64,000 nucleotides of DNA from NCBI GenBank assembly GCA_902490735.1, contig CABUFC010000004.1, positions 68,040 through 132,039 of the forward strand, in the 5' to 3' direction. Positions 17,552 to 25,434 of this stretch are shown here, one piece after another. Every line of letters begins with the position of its first letter. Position 1 is the first letter of the stretch. This DNA is from an uncultured Oscillospiraceae bacterium (GTDB lineage Bacteria; Bacillota; Clostridia; Oscillospirales; Acutalibacteraceae). A program made the translations under genes and the position numbers. Below the pieces are notes generated by a model. It did not search any database. It saw only the letters and a program-made list of their open reading frames with translations, and was not told the DNA's origin.

Positions 17552-20344
17552 TTAGTCGATTCTTGTGGTGTATACGGCAATACCGCCGGAAGGAATTACA
17601 TCTACCAGTTCATCAGTCACATTAAAGCTTCTGTCTGTCAATGCTAACTGCGCATCATCTGTCGGGTGTGTAGACGCCGGATCGAAAAGGTGACGATTTA
17701 GCGTTTTATTTATATCTTCTGTAAAGGAAAGCTTAATGTAATTTGATGATTTGCCGGTATTGGTTACTACAATTGTCATAATTCCATCATCCGATTCATT
17801 AGCGGTGTAGTATAGCTCGTCGTTATATCTAAAGTTGCTGTTAATAACGTTTGTGCACCCGCGTAGGTATTTAGTCATAAGCGAAATACCGTAGTAGGAG
17901 CCGTAAGGCGAATAGCTTTCAACTATAGCGTTTGTTGTGCCGGTCCTGTGAACACCGTCGGTAAATTCTACCGAATTACTTGTGCTCTGCCACCACAACT
18001 GGTCAAATATTTGCCAGTATGAAATGCCTTTGTATTTATGCTTTTGGCTGGCTATTAAGCCTACAGCAGAGCTTGTTGCTATCCAGCATTGATCTTCCAG
18101 TTCGTAATTTCTTGAAGATACTCCCCATTCGTCTGAAATAAGCGGAGCGCCGGTATAACAATAGTCGCTCATTATTCTTTGAAGCGATTCAAACCACAAA
18201 TCGCAGTATGTCCAACAAAAATCGCTGTCATGAAGGCCTGTATTGTCAATTAAGCCCATCGGCGTTATATGGGTGGAATAAATATCGATTATCGATTGAT
18301 CGCGGATATTTACAAGCACATATTTTAACATGGTTAAATCTTCTTGTGTGGGATAAATGCAAGCTTGGTTAGGGCCTATAAACTTAACTGTAGAACGCTC
18401 GCCTTTTTCAACCATTTTGTCATGCATTGCTTCGATTATTCTTATGTATGCATCCCAATATCCGCCAAAGCCTAAGGTTGTATTGTTAGTTGGCTCGGTA
18501 AATACGAACATATATTTTAAATTTGTACAGCCGCGACTTCTAAAGTATGCTAATGCCTGGCTGTAAAACTCGCCAAGTCTAAGTCCGGCTTTAGTCAATC
18601 TTATTTCCTCGTCAGTCATGCCGGTAAAGTCATAGCCTTCGCTTTCACCGTAGTAATCGTCGCCGTTTCCGTGTAGATACGGGCATTCCTGATACCACTC
18701 GTTAGGGGCTTCTTTATAGAACCATGGCAAATACCAGCCACACTGAAGTCCCGCTGTAATGCCGCGTTCTTGAATGGCGAGCGCCGCCTCTAAAAAGGCC
18801 TGCATTTCATCGGTTTCAAAATCCCAACCGGAAAATTCGTAATTGTAGTTTTCAAACATCTTATAATTGGCTCTTAGCGTTGCATTGTCTTCGCCTGTAG
18901 CCCAAATAGAGCGAAACATGGTTCTAACGTTTTTAATGCCGGCGTCTTTAAGTCTGTCAAACTCGTCATAGGCTTGTTTTCTGGTATAGTTTCTGCCGGT
19001 GGTATTATGCATAAGCGCGGTTAAATGATAAACCGTCCAACTCATATTAATGGCGTCTGTACTATAATACTCGGAAGCATTGTCAACAACCATTTCGTTT
19101 GGAGTAAGCTTTGAGATGTAACGTTCGTTTACAAGCTCTCTTGTAAAAACATTCTCGCTAAACTCCTGCGTAGTAGCGTTTTTGGAGTTTACGGCAAGCA
19201 TTGCAACATCGCTTATCGAAGCCTTTTCGGTCGTTCCGTACAGCGTAATGTAATTAGACCCATTATATATTTTTACATACGGGCGGTAACTGTAATAGTT
19301 GCCGTAGTTTTTGGATGCTATGTTTACAAGCACGGCTTCATAATCTTTTCCGCTTACAAAAGCGCCCTCGTTCAAAGTCCATAACGTGGCGGTAACGGGT
19401 TGTTTTGTTGCGCCAAGATAGCTGTAGCTTGTATCCGGTAAAAGTTGTTTGCCGGACAAATAATCGGTTCTTATAACCGAAGCGCCGAGCTCTACAACAT
19501 TGTAGCTGCTACCGTAATCCTCTTTTATAGCATCAACATTAACAGCGGTTTTAAAACGCAATGCCGGGCTTCCGACAACCCTTAACGATGCTCCCTTATA
19601 TATTATTCCCGGAACTGCCGACCCGTCGGTCAGTCCGTTTGTTACGTCGGCTTTTTTATAAAGCTGAAAATCGTCGTAATATACTTTGCGGTGTTCGCGA
19701 CTGGCTTCCGGAATATCATCATTGCTGCAGTAATCTACATACAACATTCCAAGCTGAATTTTTGTTCTGTTACCGGAATTGAATTCGAAGGTTACTTTGG
19801 TCCATTTATTGTTAACTGTAGCTATGGCGCCGCTTCTTTTGCTGCCGTCATAATACTGAGTTTTAATCGGTGTAATTGACCATCCGCCGCCGGTACTGCC
19901 GTATACTGCATTTTCTTCTGCTGCAACAACACTGTATAACCGCTGAGCCATTTGATAGGAGGCTCCCTCATATGTGCATTCATAAGCTTCAAAATTATAA
20001 TAGAAATAAAAGACATAATCGGTGTTGGCCTCAACATCAAGGTCCCTTAATATGTAGTTGTTTCTGCCGTTTATTTTAATGCTTTTACTTCCGCTGTGCG
20101 CTTTTTCATCGGAAATATAACCTTTTGTCCATTCGCCGCCAACACCCGAGTGCCAGCCGTCACGAACCCACAGCCCGTCAACAACCGAGTGAGCCATATG
20201 AATACCGGGAGAAAAGACTTCAAAATCGCCTTCACTAAAATAATTTACCGGCTCATTTATGGGCGCTGCCGCCGAAACCGGTACGGAATAGAACATTCCA
20301 AACAGCAGTGAAAGAAATATGATAAAACTTAAAACCTTTTTCAT
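17552..20344 (-). CDS. Large GH-A-like glycoside hydrolase, paralogue 3 (secreted)
   Basis: Secreted member of the trio, 930 residues. A signal peptide (residues 1-25, MKKVLSFIIFLSLLFG then VPVSAAA) precedes a carbohydrate-binding-like domain (about 30-235), a middle domain, a TIM barrel (about 430-830) and a C-terminal beta domain. The putative catalytic pair is E617 in VFTEPTNN and E739 in ISDEWGVS. No dockerin or sortase motif is present. Its promoter is clear. Because it is first in the minus-strand series, it may degrade an external glycan whose fragments are finished by the two signal-less paralogues; this division of labour is inference. Confidence 0.78.
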   Translation of the reverse strand: MKKVLSFIIFLSLLFGMFYSVPVSAAAPINEPVNYFSEGDFEVFSPGIHMAHSVVDGLWVRDGWHSGVGGEWTKGYISDEKAHSGSKSIKINGRNNYILRDLDVEANTDYVFYFYYNFEAYECTYEGASYQMAQRLYSVVAAEENAVYGSTGGGWSITPIKTQYYDGSKRSGAIATVNNKWTKVTFEFNSGNRTKIQLGMLYVDYCSNDDIPEASREHRKVYYDDFQLYKKADVTNGLTDGSAVPGIIYKGASLRVVGSPALRFKTAVNVDAIKEDYGSSYNVVELGASVIRTDYLSGKQLLPDTSYSYLGATKQPVTATLWTLNEGAFVSGKDYEAVLVNIASKNYGNYYSYRPYVKIYNGSNYITLYGTTEKASISDVAMLAVNSKNATTQEFSENVFTRELVNERYISKLTPNEMVVDNASEYYSTDAINMSWTVYHLTALMHNTTGRNYTRKQAYDEFDRLKDAGIKNVRTMFRSIWATGEDNATLRANYKMFENYNYEFSGWDFETDEMQAFLEAALAIQERGITAGLQCGWYLPWFYKEAPNEWYQECPYLHGNGDDYYGESEGYDFTGMTDEEIRLTKAGLRLGEFYSQALAYFRSRGCTNLKYMFVFTEPTNNTTLGFGGYWDAYIRIIEAMHDKMVEKGERSTVKFIGPNQACIYPTQEDLTMLKYVLVNIRDQSIIDIYSTHITPMGLIDNTGLHDSDFCWTYCDLWFESLQRIMSDYCYTGAPLISDEWGVSSRNYELEDQCWIATSSAVGLIASQKHKYKGISYWQIFDQLWWQSTSNSVEFTDGVHRTGTTNAIVESYSPYGSYYGISLMTKYLRGCTNVINSNFRYNDELYYTANESDDGIMTIVVTNTGKSSNYIKLSFTEDINKTLNRHLFDPASTHPTDDAQLALTDRSFNVTDELVDVIPSGGIAVYTTRID

Positions 20345-20389
20345 TCTAACACCAAAAAGCCTTTCTTAGTAATTATCTTTTAGGTAGCT

Positions 20390-20418
20390 ATTATAACATA
20401 AATATACTATAAAAGCAA
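20390..20418 (-). promoter_or_regulatory. Promoter of the secreted hydrolase
   Basis: On the minus strand TTGCTT (20413-20418) and TATAAT (20390-20395) are 17 bp apart, about 45 bp before the ATG at 20344. Confidence 0.65.
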
Positions 20419-20426
20419 TGTTTTTA

Positions 20427-20455
20427 TTGACAAACTTTCGATACTTTTGTACAAT
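20427..20455 (+). promoter_or_regulatory. Promoter of tRNA-Arg
   Basis: TTGACA at 20427-20432 and TACAAT at 20450-20455 have 17-bp spacing and lie about 50 bp before the tRNA. Confidence 0.75.
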
Positions 20456-20503
20456 AATATGGCATAAGAAATGCGTAAAAATTTAACCGCTTTATAAAAA
20501 TTT

Positions 20504-20580
20504 GCCCACGTAGCTCAGTTGGATAGAGCGGCCGCCTCCTAAGCGGCAGGTCAGAGGTTCGAATCCCCCCGTGGGCGCCA
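20504..20580 (+). tRNA. tRNA-Arg (anticodon CCT)
   Basis: A complete cloverleaf can be drawn: acceptor GCCCACG with CGTGGGC, D-arm around AGCTCAGTTGGATAGAGC, anticodon stem GCCGC/GCGGC around loop CTCCTAA (anticodon CCT at 20538-20540), T-arm with GGTTCGAATCC, discriminator G and encoded CCA at 20578-20580. It decodes AGG arginine codons. It has its own promoter and terminator and stands alone. Confidence 0.97.
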
Positions 20581-20582
20581 AA

Positions 20583-20613
20583 AAAGCTGCCGATAAAAAA
20601 TCGGCAGCTTTTA
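20583..20613 (+). terminator. Terminator after tRNA-Arg
   Basis: AAAAGCTGCCGAT and ATCGGCAGCTTTT form a 13-bp stem around an AAAAA loop directly after the tRNA. Confidence 0.9.
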
Positions 20614-20769
20614 ATTTTGGTGCTTTAAAGCTTAGTTCAAACATAGCGCTTGAATAGTTTTATGCACCGTGTTAAACTAAATATAGTTAATTTTGCATTT
20701 ATAAAAACGGCAATTCTTATAAAGTATCGGCCGGCATATTGCTGATAAACTAACGAGAGGTGGTTAATA

Positions 20770-21492
20770 GTGAGAAACACCCGTTTTTTTAAAAAGTGGG
20801 TTTGTTTAGTTTGTTCTTTATTTTTTATTTTATCACTTTGTTCTTGTGAAAAAACAAAAGTTGAATTTACAAAAACAGATAACGGCAACTTCATAAGCCC
20901 CTTAAATGTTGAATACACATTTTTAGCTCATGAGGGAGAGCTTGACTACCTTGGCAAATTAGAGTTTAAAGGAAACATAAAAGGCGAAGAAAAGACCTTT
21001 CAACATTTAGATGAAATCTTTCAAAACGGATTTTTTTCAATTAAAAATGATCCTACCGAAAACATATTGATCATGTACGAAAACAGTGAGTTTTTTAGTA
21101 TTTATCGCAAAACCGATTTGCCCGCATTCGATTTTTCTGTAGACAATTGTGTGAGCATGGGTATTTTGATGACCGGATCAATCTATAATCAAAGTTCTGA
21201 TAATATCCGCGAAGTAATCAGCGGAAAGGCTGAAACGGCCGACTTTTTAAGCTATATACGTTCGCAAAAAGATCCTGATGACACCGGTCTATACGACTTA
21301 GTTAGAAGGCCTGACGGAATGTTCGAAAACTGCTACTATTGTGCTGTGCTATACGGTTTTTTTAAAGAAGAACCTCATGTGGCAGTTGCAATGGATATAA
21401 AGTCATATAACGATTTGGCATATTCTATCACAATTTACGATAAAGAGTATGTTTTGCCTCAATATTGGGCTCAAAAACTTTTAAACAAATAA
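20770..21492 (+). CDS. Lipoprotein of unknown function
   Basis: Predicted lipoprotein of 240 residues that I do not recognise. The N-terminus has a charged start (RNTRFFKKW), a hydrophobic stretch and a lipobox-like LCSC with the lipidated Cys at about residue 26. The mature part is soluble, acidic and rich in aromatic residues with no visible repeats. The start is GTG with GAGAGGTGG before it. It is transcribed alone and ends at a strong hairpin terminator. Downstream lies a metA remnant on the other strand. Confidence 0.75.
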   Translation: MRNTRFFKKWVCLVCSLFFILSLCSCEKTKVEFTKTDNGNFISPLNVEYTFLAHEGELDYLGKLEFKGNIKGEEKTFQHLDEIFQNGFFSIKNDPTENILIMYENSEFFSIYRKTDLPAFDFSVDNCVSMGILMTGSIYNQSSDNIREVISGKAETADFLSYIRSQKDPDDTGLYDLVRRPDGMFENCYYCAVLYGFFKEEPHVAVAMDIKSYNDLAYSITIYDKEYVLPQYWAQKLLNK

Positions 21493-21517
21493 ACGGGAAG
21501 GGTGACCTTCCCGTTTA
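21490..21517 (+). terminator. Terminator after the lipoprotein gene
   Basis: AAACGGGAAGG and CCTTCCCGTTT form an 11-bp stem around GTGA at 21491-21516, followed by ATTTTATTT. Its distal arm overlaps the stop of the metA remnant. Confidence 0.88.
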
Positions 21518-21634
21518 TTTTATTTCGGTTATATCGTAGGGCGTTGTTTGATATACAAAATAGTTGAGCCAGTTTGAAAAAAGAAGATTGGCGTGGCTTC
21601 GTCAGGATACAATCGGTTTTTCGCCGGACGCCAA
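21515..21634 (-). pseudogene. metA: Remnant of a second metA copy (3' end)
   Basis: Minus-strand translation gives LASGEKP joined to IVS*RSHANLLFSNWLNYFVYQ and then TTPYDITEIK*, matching the C-terminus of the intact metA at 23041. The first six residues match an internal part about 55 codons further upstream in metA, so an in-frame internal deletion has occurred at a short shared AAACCG. A Trp codon has become TGA. The stop region runs into the lipoprotein terminator. It is a decayed fragment, roughly 90 percent identical over the last 85 bases by eye. Confidence 0.85.
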
Positions 21635-21666
21635 ATACGTCCGCGTGAAGTTACGCGGACGTATTT
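21633..21666. repeat. Perfect 14-bp inverted repeat
   Basis: AAATACGTCCGCGT at 21633-21646 pairs with its complement at 21653-21666 around a 6-nt loop. It sits between the metA remnant and the ECF promoter and overlaps the first base of the -35 region by spacing of only 2 bp. It may be a terminator insulating the two units or an operator. Confidence 0.6.
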
Positions 21667-21668
21667 AC

Positions 21669-21697
21669 TTGACAGCGGCACTTTTTTATAGTATAAT
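21669..21697 (+). promoter_or_regulatory. Promoter of the ECF-S/DUF1893 gene
   Basis: TTGACA at 21669-21674 and TATAAT at 21692-21697 are both consensus and 17 bp apart. Confidence 0.88.
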
Positions 21698-21703
21698 CTT
21701 TTC

Positions 21704-21796
21704 GGCAGGAAGCCCGAAATGCTGAAGCATTAAAAATTTTTTATAATATATTTAGGTATACTCTTTCCCAGAAGGGAAACGCGTATGCCTTTTTTT
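21704..21796 (+). promoter_or_regulatory. 5' leader with transcriptional attenuator
   Basis: The expected transcript starts near 21704. A small hairpin (AATGC, TGAA, GCATT, around 21718-21731) is followed by an AT-rich linker and an intrinsic terminator at 21755-21796: GGTATAC with GTATGCC, an inner TTTCCC/GGGAAA helix, then seven T. This terminator lies before the start codon at 21815, so the gene must be controlled by antitermination. I do not recognise the upstream part as a known riboswitch class. Confidence 0.7.
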
Positions 21797-21814
21797 ATTA
21801 AAAAGGAGAAAAAG

Positions 21815-22756
21815 ATGGGCAACACAAAAAAAATTACACTTGCAGGATTATTTTTGGCGCTTGGCGTGCTTTTACCGCAAATAGCGCACTTAAGCTTTGG
21901 AATGGCAATGGGGAACACCTTGCTTCCTATGCATATTCCCGTTCTTTTGGCAGGCTTTTTTACAGGCCCTATATACGGCGGAATAATAGGTGCCGTCACC
22001 CCTATAATCAGCTCGCTTTTAACAGGCATGCCGCCGGTTCCAAGGTTATATTTTATGATATTCGAGCTTTTTGCGTATGGATTTTTTTCCGGCCTTTTTT
22101 ACAAAAAATTAAGGCTTAACAGCGTTTTATCGCTTGTTTTGGCAATGATTTCCGGAAGGCTTGTGTACTTTGTTTCGGTTTTCTGCGCACTCGATGTGTT
22201 CGGAGTAAAAATAAAAGGCTTCCAAAGCCCCGTTGCGGCGGTTGTATCTGCAGTTACAACCGGAATTGCCGGCATTATTATTCAGCTGATTTTAATTCCG
22301 GCAATAGTCGAAGTTATAAACCGCGCGCCGATTACCACCATTAAAAAGGCAAAACGCGCACTTAAAAAAGAAAACGCCTCGGCTGTGCTTATAAACAAAG
22401 AGCAAAATATAACCGAAACGTCGCATTTAAAAGGCATAAAGCCGATATTAGAATGGTTAAAAGACGAGCGCGGCATATTAAACGGCGCGTTTGTTGCAGA
22501 TAAAATCGTAGGCAAAGCAGCCGCAATGCTTATGGTTAAGGGCGGCGTTAAAAAGGTTTACGCCGAAGTGTTAAGCAGACCCGGCGCTAAAATACTTAAA
22601 TGCGCTAAAATTCCGTATTCGTACGGAAAGCTTGTCGATAAAATAATTAACCGTGACGGTACCGATATTTGCCCCATGGAAAAGACTGTAGAAGGCATTG
22701 ACGATATTGAAAAAGCGTACGAAGCGCTTATAGAAAAAACAAAAGAGATGGCATAA
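21815..22756 (+). CDS. ECF transporter S component fused to DUF1893
   Basis: Membrane substrate-binding subunit of an energy-coupling-factor vitamin-type transporter, fused to a soluble domain (313 residues). Residues 1-180 have five or six helices with the motifs MHIPVLLAGFFTGPIYGG and SSLLTGMPPVPRLYFMIFELFAYG seen in ECF S proteins of unassigned substrate. Residues about 215-312 match DUF1893, a deaminase-like fold, with DKIVGKAAAMLMVKGGVKKVYAE and the CPMEKTV motif carrying its conserved Cys and Glu. The ATG follows AAAAGGAG. The EcfA/EcfT partners are not in the window. The stop codon abuts the inverted-repeat element. Confidence 0.85.
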   Translation: MGNTKKITLAGLFLALGVLLPQIAHLSFGMAMGNTLLPMHIPVLLAGFFTGPIYGGIIGAVTPIISSLLTGMPPVPRLYFMIFELFAYGFFSGLFYKKLRLNSVLSLVLAMISGRLVYFVSVFCALDVFGVKIKGFQSPVAAVVSAVTTGIAGIIIQLILIPAIVEVINRAPITTIKKAKRALKKENASAVLINKEQNITETSHLKGIKPILEWLKDERGILNGAFVADKIVGKAAAMLMVKGGVKKVYAEVLSRPGAKILKCAKIPYSYGKLVDKIINRDGTDICPMEKTVEGIDDIEKAYEALIEKTKEMA

Positions 22757-23029
22757 GGGCGCATTCACAAAAGGAGAATAAGCAGCAAAGCGGGTCTTTT
22801 GCACCATACTTTGTTAAAATAAGCGGGAATCCGATAGGATGCCCGCTTATTTATGCCTTGTATGACACAAAAATCTTTGCTTTTGCGGTGCACGCAGTTT
22901 TGAGCGAGATGTTTTTTGTTTAGGGCATTTAAAAACTGCAGGGCATCCTGTCGGATTCCCTGCAGTTTTTATGTGGCTTAAGCGGAAAACAACCGCTCAA
23001 AACCTAATCATCCTTATGTGAATGCGCCC
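22757..23029. mobile_element. 273-bp MITE-like palindromic element, complete copy
   Basis: The element begins and ends with perfect 13-bp inverted repeats GGGCGCATTCACA (22757-22769 and 23017-23029), which continue imperfectly for about 40 bp. Inside, two hairpins (22817-22852 and 22931-22970) carry inverted copies of one 20-bp core that differ at one base, each with an ATCC/GGAT tip. A third hairpin AGCGG/CCGCT lies at 22981-22997. The last 55 bp recur exactly at 63946-64000. No ORF is present. It fits a miniature inverted-repeat element or a mobile bidirectional terminator. Confidence 0.75.
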
Positions 23030-23040
23030 AAGCCATCTCT

Positions 23041-23958
23041 TTATTTTATCTTTGTTACGTCGTACGGCGTTGTTTGGTATACAAAATAGTTTAGCCAGTT
23101 TGAAAAAAGCAAGTTGGCGTGGCTTCGCCAGGATACAATCGGTTTTTTTGAAGGGTCGTCGTTTAAAAAATAGTTTTCGGGAATATCAATTAAGAGTCCC
23201 TTGTTTTTATCCCTTAAATATTCTTCGTTAAGGGTGTTAGCATCGTACTCAGGGTGACCGGTAATAAATATCTGACGTCCGTTTTTGGTGGACACCGCAA
23301 ATACGCCCGGTTTTTCGCCGGACGCCAAAATTTTAAGACCCGGAGTGTTTTCGATATCCTCACGAAGCACCGTTGTGTGCCGTGAATGCGGCACCATAAA
23401 GACATCGTCGAACCCACGAAAAAGTATAGATTTTTTGTAATCCGCTTTGTGCGGGAAAATGCCGAAAAGCTTTGCTTTCAGCTCATGCTTTTTAATGCCG
23501 AAATGATAATAAAGCCCCGCTTGCGCGCCCCAGCAAATATGAAGTGTTGAATGAACGTGAGTTTTGCTCCACTCCATAATTTCGCAAAGCTCCGGAAAAT
23601 ACTCAACATCTTCAAATTTCATTTGTTCTACGGGAGCTCCGGTTATAATCATGCCGTCAAACGTTTGCTCTTTTACTTGGTCAAACGTTTTATAAAATGT
23701 AATAAGATGCTCACGCGCGGTGTTTTTGCTTTCGTGGCTTTTAGTGTGCATTAAAGTAAGGTCCACCTGAAGCGGCGAGTTGCCTAAAAGCCTCGACAGC
23801 TGAGTCTCGGTTTCTATTTTTTTCGGCATTAAATTAAGCAATAAAATTTTAAGAGGTCTTATGTCCTGCATTATCGCCCGCTTTTCGGTCATTACAAATA
23901 TATTTTCATCTCTAAGGGTTTTAACCGCAGGCAGATTGTCGGGGATTTTTATTGGCAT
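23041..23958 (-). CDS. metA: Homoserine O-acetyltransferase (MetA)
   Basis: Cytoplasmic enzyme that activates homoserine for methionine synthesis (305 residues, normal length). Catalytic Cys142 lies in HICWGAQAGL, and the His-Glu pair in ITGHPEYD. Residue 111 is Glu (GAPVEQM), the residue that in this family favours acetyl-CoA over succinyl-CoA, so the product is O-acetylhomoserine, matching the neighbouring MetY. It follows metY by 14 bp and shares its promoter and leader. RBS AAAGGATG lies before the ATG. Its 3' end is duplicated as a remnant at 21515-21634. Confidence 0.95.
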   Translation of the reverse strand: MPIKIPDNLPAVKTLRDENIFVMTEKRAIMQDIRPLKILLLNLMPKKIETETQLSRLLGNSPLQVDLTLMHTKSHESKNTAREHLITFYKTFDQVKEQTFDGMIITGAPVEQMKFEDVEYFPELCEIMEWSKTHVHSTLHICWGAQAGLYYHFGIKKHELKAKLFGIFPHKADYKKSILFRGFDDVFMVPHSRHTTVLREDIENTPGLKILASGEKPGVFAVSTKNGRQIFITGHPEYDANTLNEEYLRDKNKGLLIDIPENYFLNDDPSKKPIVSWRSHANLLFSNWLNYFVYQTTPYDVTKIK

Positions 23959-23972
23959 TTAAATCATCCTTT

Positions 23973-25256
23973 TTAAATCTTGGAAAGAGCGCTGTCTATA
24001 TCCGCAATTAAATCTTCCGCGTTTTCAATTCCGCAGGAAAGACGAATAAGATCCGGTGATACTCCGGCGGCTTTAAGCTCGTCGTCGTTCATCTGGCGGT
24101 GTGTAGCCGATGCCGGGTGCAGGCAGCAGGTTCTCGCGTCTGCTACGTGGGTTTCAACAGCGGCAATTTTTAGGTGTCTCATAAAGTTTTCGGCCGCTTT
24201 TCTGCCGCCTTTTACACCAAAACTTACAACGCCGCAGCTGCCGTTTGGCAGGTATTTTTGTGCCAAAGTGTAACACTTGTCTCCGGGAAGAGAAGGGTAT
24301 GTTACAAAGGAAACTCTATCGTCATTTTTTAAGAATTTTGCAACAGCAAGACCGTTCTCGCAATGGCGCGCCATTCTTACGTGCAGGCTTTCAAGCCCCA
24401 GGTTTAATAAAAAGGCGTTTTGCGGGGCTTGAATGGAACCGAAATCGCGCATAAGCTGTGCGGTCGCCTTTGTAATAAAGGCGCCTTCAAGTCCGAAACG
24501 TTCGGTGTATACAACGCCGTGATAGCTTTCGTCAGGAGTGCAAAGTCCCGGGAATTTATCGGGATATTTTGTCCAGTCAAACTTTCCGGAATCAACTATG
24601 CATCCGCCGACGGCACCACCGTGGCCGTCCATATATTTTGTGGTTGAGTGGGTTATAATATCGGCGCCCCATTCAATAGGTCTGCAGTTTACAGGGGTTG
24701 CAAAAGTATTGTCCACAATAAGCGGAACGCCGTGGTTATGCGCAGCTTTTGCAAATTTTTCAATATCTAAAACGGTAAGCGCCGGGTTTGCTATGGTTTC
24801 ACCGAAAACCGCTTTTGTATTGGGTTTAAACGCGGCGTTAAGCTCTTCATCCGAGCAGTCCGGTTCGACAAATGTAAAATCGATACCCATTCTTTTCATG
24901 GTTACTGCAAAAAGGTTGTAGGTGCCGCCGTAGATAGTGGAAGATGACACAACGTGGTCGCCGGCGCTTGCTATATTAAACACCGAAAAGAATGACGCCG
25001 CCTGGCCGCTTGACAAAAGCATTGCCGCACTGCCGCCTTCCATTTCGCAAATTTTTGCGGCTACAAAATCGTTTGTTGGGTTTTGTAGTCTTGTATAAAA
25101 ATATCCGCTCGCTTCAAGGTCGAAAAGCTTGCCCATATCTTCGCTTGTGTCATACTTAAAGGTGGTGCTTTGAATTATCGGCACCTGGCGCGGCTCGCCG
25201 TTAGTGGGTCTGTAACCGCCTTGAACGCACTTGGTTTCAATTTTCCAGTCTTTCAT
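23973..25256 (-). CDS. metY: O-acetylhomoserine sulfhydrylase (MetY)
   Basis: Pyridoxal-phosphate enzyme of the Cys/Met metabolism family (427 residues) that makes homocysteine from O-acetylhomoserine and sulfide. The PLP lysine is in ITHSTTKYMDGHG near residue 206, with VDNTFATPVNCRPIEWGAD before it and RLSCGIENAEDLIADI at the C-terminus. The long insertion and N-terminal start DWKIETKCVQGGY are typical of MetY rather than of CGS or CBL. RBS AAGGAGAT stands 5 bp before the ATG, next to the attenuator. It is the first structural gene of a metY-metA operon. Confidence 0.95.
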   Translation of the reverse strand: MKDWKIETKCVQGGYRPTNGEPRQVPIIQSTTFKYDTSEDMGKLFDLEASGYFYTRLQNPTNDFVAAKICEMEGGSAAMLLSSGQAASFFSVFNIASAGDHVVSSSTIYGGTYNLFAVTMKRMGIDFTFVEPDCSDEELNAAFKPNTKAVFGETIANPALTVLDIEKFAKAAHNHGVPLIVDNTFATPVNCRPIEWGADIITHSTTKYMDGHGGAVGGCIVDSGKFDWTKYPDKFPGLCTPDESYHGVVYTERFGLEGAFITKATAQLMRDFGSIQAPQNAFLLNLGLESLHVRMARHCENGLAVAKFLKNDDRVSFVTYPSLPGDKCYTLAQKYLPNGSCGVVSFGVKGGRKAAENFMRHLKIAAVETHVADARTCCLHPASATHRQMNDDELKAAGVSPDLIRLSCGIENAEDLIADIDSALSKI

Positions 25257-25269
25257 AAACTATCTCCTT

Positions 25270-25300
25270 AAAAAAAGCGGAAAGCACACAGCTTTCCGCT
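25270..25300 (-). terminator. metY-metA attenuator terminator
   Basis: On the minus strand AGCGGAAAGC (25291-25300) pairs with GCTTTCCGCT (25276-25285) around TGTGT, followed by seven T (25270-25276). It lies before the metY start, so it is a conditional terminator. A competing 7-bp pairing exists between GCTTTCC at 25317-25323 and GGAAAGC at 25291-25297. Confidence 0.88.
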
Positions 25301-25325
25301 AAGATACAGATAAAAAGGAAAGCAA

Positions 25326-25406
25326 TTATTTTGTTGCGCCAAAAAACATGCACATGAAAGGCATGCACATTGATGACATTATTTTTTTGGAGCAAAAACC
25401 ACTCAT
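25326..25406 (-). CDS. Met/Cys-rich leader peptide of the metY-metA operon
   Basis: A 26-residue ORF with six Met and three Cys, including the cluster MCMPFMCM at residues 13-20. It has AGAGGC 7-8 bp before its ATG and starts about 22 nt after the predicted transcription start. Its stop codon is 3 nt before the antiterminator arm (25317-25323). A ribosome finishing the peptide would cover that arm and allow the terminator to form, whereas stalling at Met or Cys codons would leave it free to pair. This arrangement is textbook ribosome-mediated attenuation; its use here is inferred from sequence alone. Confidence 0.8.
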   Translation of the reverse strand: MSGFCSKKIMSSMCMPFMCMFFGATK

Positions 25407-25434
25407 AAAATTGCCTCTTTTTTAAATTGTTGAT

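Noticed and set aside
20096..20311. Plus-strand ORFs within the hydrolase genes
   Set aside because: They lie wholly inside longer well-supported genes, lack ribosome sites and show no recognisable domains.
21698..21754. preQ1 or THF riboswitch in the ECF/DUF1893 leader
   Set aside because: No conserved segment of these classes could be found; only a small hairpin and AT-rich linker precede the terminator, so no class is claimed.
22757..23029. CRISPR-like or REP cluster
   Set aside because: The repeats are inverted, not direct, occur once per element and lack spacer periodicity.
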